Shown here: one piece after another, positions 5,466 to 8,278 of the stretch | How the letters are laid out: each line of letters begins with the position of its first letter | How positions within the stretch are numbered: position 1 is the first letter of the stretch | DNA from: a bacterium | GTDB taxonomy: Bacteria > UBP14 > UBA6098 > B30-G16 | Direction of reading: 5' to 3' | Length of the DNA stretch: 8,278 bases | Assembly: GCA_003645115.1 (NCBI GenBank) | Contig: QNEG01000056.1 | Coordinates: forward strand, 1-8,278 | Notes under the pieces: model-generated | Told to the model about the DNA's origin: nothing | Databases searched by the model: none | The model's input: the letters and a program-made list of their open reading frames with translations, nothing else | Made by a program: the position numbers and the translations under genes

Positions 5466-8183
5466 ATGCGGAAATATTTAATATATATCGGTTTGATTGT
5501 TCTTGCTGTTGGATTGGTAATAGGAGATGAATTCCGCTGGAGTGCGAAAAATACAGCTATGGCTGACTGTGGATTTTCACTCCCCCTGGATGCAGGTAGC
5601 GTATTTTATAATCCAGCATTTGCGGGCGCTTATGGGAAAGGTATCTTATCCATCGGATATGGTCTCCCACTTTCTGGAATTGAAAGTAAGGCAAAATCTG
5701 GATATTTCTCCTATGTGCGACCATTGAACTGGAACACTGGAATCGCAGTTCTCGGCAATATAGAAAATATCTCATCTTATCAGATATTGAGATTGGGGGG
5801 AGATTTTGCATACAGGATAGCAATAGCCGGAACTTTATCTTTAGGAGCGGGAGTTAATTGGATTCAACGCAGTTACGAACTTCCGCCAGATGACCCCTTA
5901 TCAGGACGAAATCCATCTGCATTATCCTTCGATTTGGGAATGTTATGGCAACCTAATGATAGACTGGCTTTGGGAATATCTGCGATGGATATAAACGAAC
6001 CATCGCTGGCTATTCAGGAAGATGCGCCATCGTCGGAATTACCGATTAGATTTAGTGCTGGGCTTTCATATAGAATAATCCAATTTTTCATTCCAGAGAT
6101 TGCAATTACTCATCGCTCTTTCGTGGTGGGAGAAAAATCTAATCCAGAATACAGAATTGGTTTCTATGGCGGTTTGCCATCTAATGTCCTGTTCTGGCGT
6201 GGCGGAATTACTCCCGAAGTATTCAATCTCGGTGTGGGATGGCATATATCCGCAATTTTCGGCGGTATGGATATCGATTATGCCTTCGGATTACCTACAG
6301 AAAGTTCACTTCGAAATGCAGGCGTCACTCAACACTATTTCGGTATCACTATTTATGGCAGACAATCTCGTATTAGAAAAGGTGACCTGGAAATGGTGGA
6401 TATGAATATTACTGGGAAATTCAAGTCCGAACAGGAAATAGAAATCACAGGGTTAGTTTGCAATAAAGGAAACATTTTTCATCGAGGAATTTCCTGTGCA
6501 TTGGCAATTTACGATACACAAAAATGGAAAGTAATATATCCGACCAATTACATCGATACTCTTGCGCCTAACCAATACACTGAAATAAAATGGGTATGGA
6601 AACCACGCAAGGAGGGAAATTATGTTATTCGGTTAGCTGTGGATGACGATGGTAGTGCAATCCCTGATATTTCCGGCAGTATCGATGAAAAGAATGAAAA
6701 AAACAATGTGCTCATCAAAGAAATAATTATCGGCACTGCAGATACTATAATATTGGAACCGAAAACTTCTATACTTAATGCTACTCAATTGATTATCAAA
6801 GTGGAGGAGGAGCCGGTAGTTCCTGTGGTGTTTTTCCCTCCCGGTTCAGATAATATAGATGAGTATGGAAAACAAATATTGAATATAATTTCTCGAAGAC
6901 TTGCTAATAATCCCGATGCAATATTGACAATTTATGGATATTATGATGATTCTGATGGCGATATTCAACCGGAAGTTATCGCTACTCGTAGAGCCGAGGC
7001 GGTGAAAAATTATATGATTGCAAATGAACCAATATTGGATGACAGAGTGTTTATCAGTGGTTCACACGATATGGAAAAAACTCGTTTGAGCAGTAAATAT
7101 AGTAAAGATGACCCTCGAGTTTCTCAAGAAAATCGCAGAGTAGAATTTTCAGTGGGAATTAAAAATGTAGATACATTGTCGCTGGGAAAAAACGATGCAA
7201 TCCAGTTGATGAAAAATAATGAGGAATTATTACTGGTGATAATTGGCGAGAGAACTAAATCAGAACCAGCAGGTAGTGGAATTGCTCGAGCAAATTCCAT
7301 AAAACAGGAGCTAATCAACAGAAATGCCGAGTTAGAGAAGCGAATAATAGCCGAGGAAGAAATTGGTGAAAAGGGCAATATAAGATACAAAATCGACCCC
7401 GATGGAATCATAGTTCGTCCACGAGAACGATATCCAGTCTCTGAACAATGGAAACAACCAGAACCGCCTCAAAATGTGATATATATCGATAGAATTGGAT
7501 ATGAAAATGTAAATCACTGGCAGATTAATATCGAGAGTGAGGACGGCAAATTAGTTCATACGATAGCCGAGGGTTCCGGTTCTTTGCCGGATTCTATCGT
7601 ATGGGATTGGAGCGTGGGCGAGAATAGATTCCTTGCACCGAATAACTCATATGCTCTTACTATTTCACTGGAAACCGCCGAAACCAAAAGAGAATATCGC
7701 TCATCACAGAAAATTCGAGTAGTCCCCCGACAAAAAATCGAGGCTATCGAGAATATGCTGCTGGTAGAATTTAATTTCGATGAGACCGAACCGGTCTCAC
7801 ATTATCTAGAGAGGAGATTATTTAATTTCGCTGAAACATTTGTGGCTCGAGCGGACTCGGGATATATTCAAACAGCCGAAGTGCAAGGGCATACGGATAA
7901 TATCGGGTCTGAACGAAGAAATATGGAACTTTCCAGGCAAAGAGCTGAACGAGAATTTCACATTATGCGAAAATTTATCGCATATTTTGCAGGTGTTCAT
8001 ATAAATCAGTTGGATAATTGGTTGAAAGAACATAATTGTTCATTATCTTACAAAGGGTATGCCTGGGAGCAACCATATATATTGCGTGGAAAATTAATCG
8101 GCGATAACGATACTCCATATGGCAGAAGCATAAATCGACGAGTTACATTGGAATATTTTTACGAAAAAAGTATTGGAAATTAA
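5466..8183 (+). CDS. Outer-membrane beta-barrel (PorV or PorP/SprF-like) fused to CARDB, FlgD-Ig and two OmpA-like domains
   Basis: Probable envelope partner of gene 1: a barrel in the outer membrane with a periplasmic arm gripping peptidoglycan (inference). Residues 1-20 are a signal peptide (cut after VIG). Residues 21-299 show barrel-type alternating strands and the family hallmark 'AKNTAMADCG...FYNPAFAG', as in PorV/PorQ and PorP/SprF proteins. Residues 306-423 are CARDB-like, ending 'DEKNEKNN'. Residues 453-565 are OmpA-like (D494, R509, NRRVE 556-560). Residues 572-655 may be a decayed OmpA unit. Residues 680-753 are FlgD-Ig-like ('WDW', 'NNSYAL'). Residues 758-900 are a classic OmpA-like domain (GHTD 808-811, R826, NRRV 890-893). 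At 905 residues it is far longer than a lone barrel or OmpA. It sits 69 bp after gene 1 and 20 bp before gene 3. The barrel could be PorV-like or PorP/SprF-like; I cannot decide by eye. Confidence 0.92.
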   Translation: MRKYLIYIGLIVLAVGLVIGDEFRWSAKNTAMADCGFSLPLDAGSVFYNPAFAGAYGKGILSIGYGLPLSGIESKAKSGYFSYVRPLNWNTGIAVLGNIENISSYQILRLGGDFAYRIAIAGTLSLGAGVNWIQRSYELPPDDPLSGRNPSALSFDLGMLWQPNDRLALGISAMDINEPSLAIQEDAPSSELPIRFSAGLSYRIIQFFIPEIAITHRSFVVGEKSNPEYRIGFYGGLPSNVLFWRGGITPEVFNLGVGWHISAIFGGMDIDYAFGLPTESSLRNAGVTQHYFGITIYGRQSRIRKGDLEMVDMNITGKFKSEQEIEITGLVCNKGNIFHRGISCALAIYDTQKWKVIYPTNYIDTLAPNQYTEIKWVWKPRKEGNYVIRLAVDDDGSAIPDISGSIDEKNEKNNVLIKEIIIGTADTIILEPKTSILNATQLIIKVEEEPVVPVVFFPPGSDNIDEYGKQILNIISRRLANNPDAILTIYGYYDDSDGDIQPEVIATRRAEAVKNYMIANEPILDDRVFISGSHDMEKTRLSSKYSKDDPRVSQENRRVEFSVGIKNVDTLSLGKNDAIQLMKNNEELLLVIIGERTKSEPAGSGIARANSIKQELINRNAELEKRIIAEEEIGEKGNIRYKIDPDGIIVRPRERYPVSEQWKQPEPPQNVIYIDRIGYENVNHWQINIESEDGKLVHTIAEGSGSLPDSIVWDWSVGENRFLAPNNSYALTISLETAETKREYRSSQKIRVVPRQKIEAIENMLLVEFNFDETEPVSHYLERRLFNFAETFVARADSGYIQTAEVQGHTDNIGSERRNMELSRQRAEREFHIMRKFIAYFAGVHINQLDNWLKEHNCSLSYKGYAWEQPYILRGKLIGDNDTPYGRSINRRVTLEYFYEKSIGN
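5526..6362 (+). other. PorV or PorP/SprF-like outer-membrane beta-barrel domain of gene 2
   Basis: Residues 21-299 of the 905-residue protein. The start 'FRWSAKNTAMADCGFSLP' leads into 'SVFYNPAFAGAYG', matching the 'A(R/K)..AMG.A......YNPA..AG' opening of PorV/PorQ and PorP/SprF barrels. Repeated amphipathic strands follow, many ending in aromatic residues, including 'SFDLGMLWQPNDRLALGIS' and 'LPIRFSAGLSYRI'. The last strand is probably 'QHYFGITIYGR'. In Bacteroidota, such barrels shuttle or receive cargo carrying the C-terminal domain. Confidence 0.7.
6381..6734 (+). other. CARDB-like Ig domain of gene 2
   Basis: Residues 306-423: 'DLEMVDMNITG', 'EIEITGLVCNKGN', 'IDTLAPNQYTEIKWVWKP', 'GNYVIRLAVDDDG' and the terminal 'DEKNEKNNVLIKEIII'. 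The order dL-x-v, V-x-N-x-G, L-x-x-x-x, W, G-x-Y-x-I, vD, E-x-N-E-x-N-N-x-x-x-x-x-I is the classic CARDB pattern. It joins the barrel to the first OmpA-like domain and so should lie in the periplasm (inference). Confidence 0.75.
6822..7160 (+). other. OmpA-like peptidoglycan-binding domain 1 of gene 2
   Basis: Residues 453-565. 'VVFFPPGSDNIDEYGKQIL' opens the fold. 'ILTIYGYYD' replaces the usual GHTD but keeps its Asp (D494). 'ATRRAEAVKNYM' supplies R509, exactly 15 residues later, the spacing of the Asp/Arg pair that contacts diaminopimelate in OmpA. The end 'NRRVEFSV' is canonical. Both ligand residues are present, so binding looks possible. Confidence 0.75.
7503..7724 (+). other. FlgD-like Ig domain of gene 2
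   Basis: Residues 680-753: 'VNHWQINIESEDGKLVHTI', 'GSLPDSIVWDWSVG', 'APNNSYALTISLE', closing with 'QKIRVV'. This fits W-x-x-x-I-x-x-x-x-G, G-x-x-P-x-x-I-x-W-D and Y-x-x-x-x, found in FlgD-Ig-like domains that precede OmpA domains in other spirochaete and FCB proteins. It separates the two OmpA-like halves. Confidence 0.5.
7737..8165 (+). other. OmpA-like peptidoglycan-binding domain 2 of gene 2
   Basis: Residues 758-900. 'LLVEFNFDETEP' is the first strand. 'VQGHTDNIGSERRNMELS' and 'RQRA' give the full consensus, with D811 and R826 fifteen residues apart. 'YKGYAWEQP' and 'GRSINRRVTLEYFY' complete the fold. The segment between the RA helix and NRRV is a little longer than in standard OmpA. This is the most confidently identified domain in the window. 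Confidence 0.92.
7781..7799. repeat. Perfect 8-bp inverted repeat inside gene 2
   Basis: TGAGACCG and CGGTCTCA are separated by AAC. The pair could form a short, GC-rich hairpin in the mRNA at the start of OmpA domain 2. It lies inside the coding sequence and no T-run follows, so it is not an intrinsic terminator; a chance palindrome is likely. Confidence 0.45.
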
Positions 8184-8203
8184 AAAAATGGGGATTAAAG
8201 AAT

Positions 8204-8278
8204 ATGAAAAAATTTAATTATATACTAATATTACTAATGAGTTTCGAGATGGTTTTTGGATTTGGACTTTCATTCAAG
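8204..8278 (+). CDS. Start of a third exported protein (3' end outside window)
   Basis: Only the first 25 codons are present: MKKFNYILILLMSFEMVFG followed by FGLSFK. This is a textbook signal peptide: a Lys-rich start, an Ile/Leu/Met core, and a V-F-G cleavage site. The start lies 20 bp after the gene 2 stop with no terminator between, so it is probably in the same operon. GGGG at 8190-8193 may serve as a weak ribosome site. The mature product cannot be identified. 'FGLSFK' right after the cut would suit the first strand of a barrel, but this is too little to call. Confidence 0.65.
   Translation, partial: MKKFNYILILLMSFEMVFGFGLSFK

Noticed and set aside
6100..6405. 101-codon open frame on + inside gene 2
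   Set aside because: Shadow of the barrel coding sequence in another frame.
7124..7411. 95-codon open frame on the minus strand
   Set aside because: Antisense shadow of the OmpA linker region; its hydrophobic look comes from the complement of Glu/Lys/Asn-rich codons.
7781..7799. Intrinsic terminator at the 8-bp inverted repeat
   Set aside because: It is inside the coding sequence, no T-run follows, and the downstream OmpA-like domain is intact.
8188..8217. Nine-codon open frame starting ATG GGG ATT between gene 2 and gene 3
   Set aside because: Too short, overlaps the gene 3 start in another frame, and gene 3 has a clear signal peptide from its own ATG at 8204.

Overview
The window is a compact, one-strand (+) operon fragment of about 40% GC by eye, with two long genes and the beginning of a third. 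All three products look exported. There are no RNA genes, mobile elements or CRISPR. The combination of a giant Ig-repeat surface protein ending in a 'TPNDDG...' C-terminal domain with an outer-membrane barrel of the PorV or PorP/SprF kind points to a Gram-negative bacterium of the Fibrobacterota-Chlorobiota-Bacteroidota (FCB) superphylum or a related uncultured candidate phylum. The exact phylum cannot be read from this sequence.

Layout: (1) nt 3-5396 is a secreted protein of at least 1797 residues whose true start lies just upstream of the window. The in-frame codons before the first ATG (nt 30) encode the hydrophobic core of a signal peptide. After it come 15 Ig-like domains of about 94-118 residues, an ASPM-SPD2-Hydin (ASH)-like domain, and a C-terminal domain like those of FlgD-Ig, gliding-motility (CHU_C) and type IX secretion cargo. 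(2) A 69-bp gap carries a strong Shine-Dalgarno sequence. (3) nt 5466-8183 is a 905-residue modular envelope protein: signal peptide, outer-membrane beta-barrel, CARDB-like domain, OmpA-like domain, a possible decayed OmpA-like segment, FlgD-like Ig domain, second OmpA-like domain. (4) From nt 8204 a third gene begins with a signal peptide and runs off the window.

Working model (inference): gene 1 is a long surface stalk or adhesin exported through a type IX-like route. Gene 2 is its dedicated outer-membrane partner, combining in one chain what Flavobacterium divides between a SprF/PorP-type barrel and a PorE-type OmpA peptidoglycan anchor. Gene 3 may be another secreted component.

The most striking internal signal is in gene 1. 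Its Ig domains alternate strictly between type A (a Cys about 17-21 residues after the domain hinge, usually a 'D..GN' FG loop) and type B (no N-terminal Cys, usually three Cys around the last two strands). The middle Cys of B is kept in all seven B domains, even the two that lost the other two Cys, and every B is followed by a domain with the N-terminal Cys. This predicts a ladder of inter-domain disulfides stiffening the stalk.
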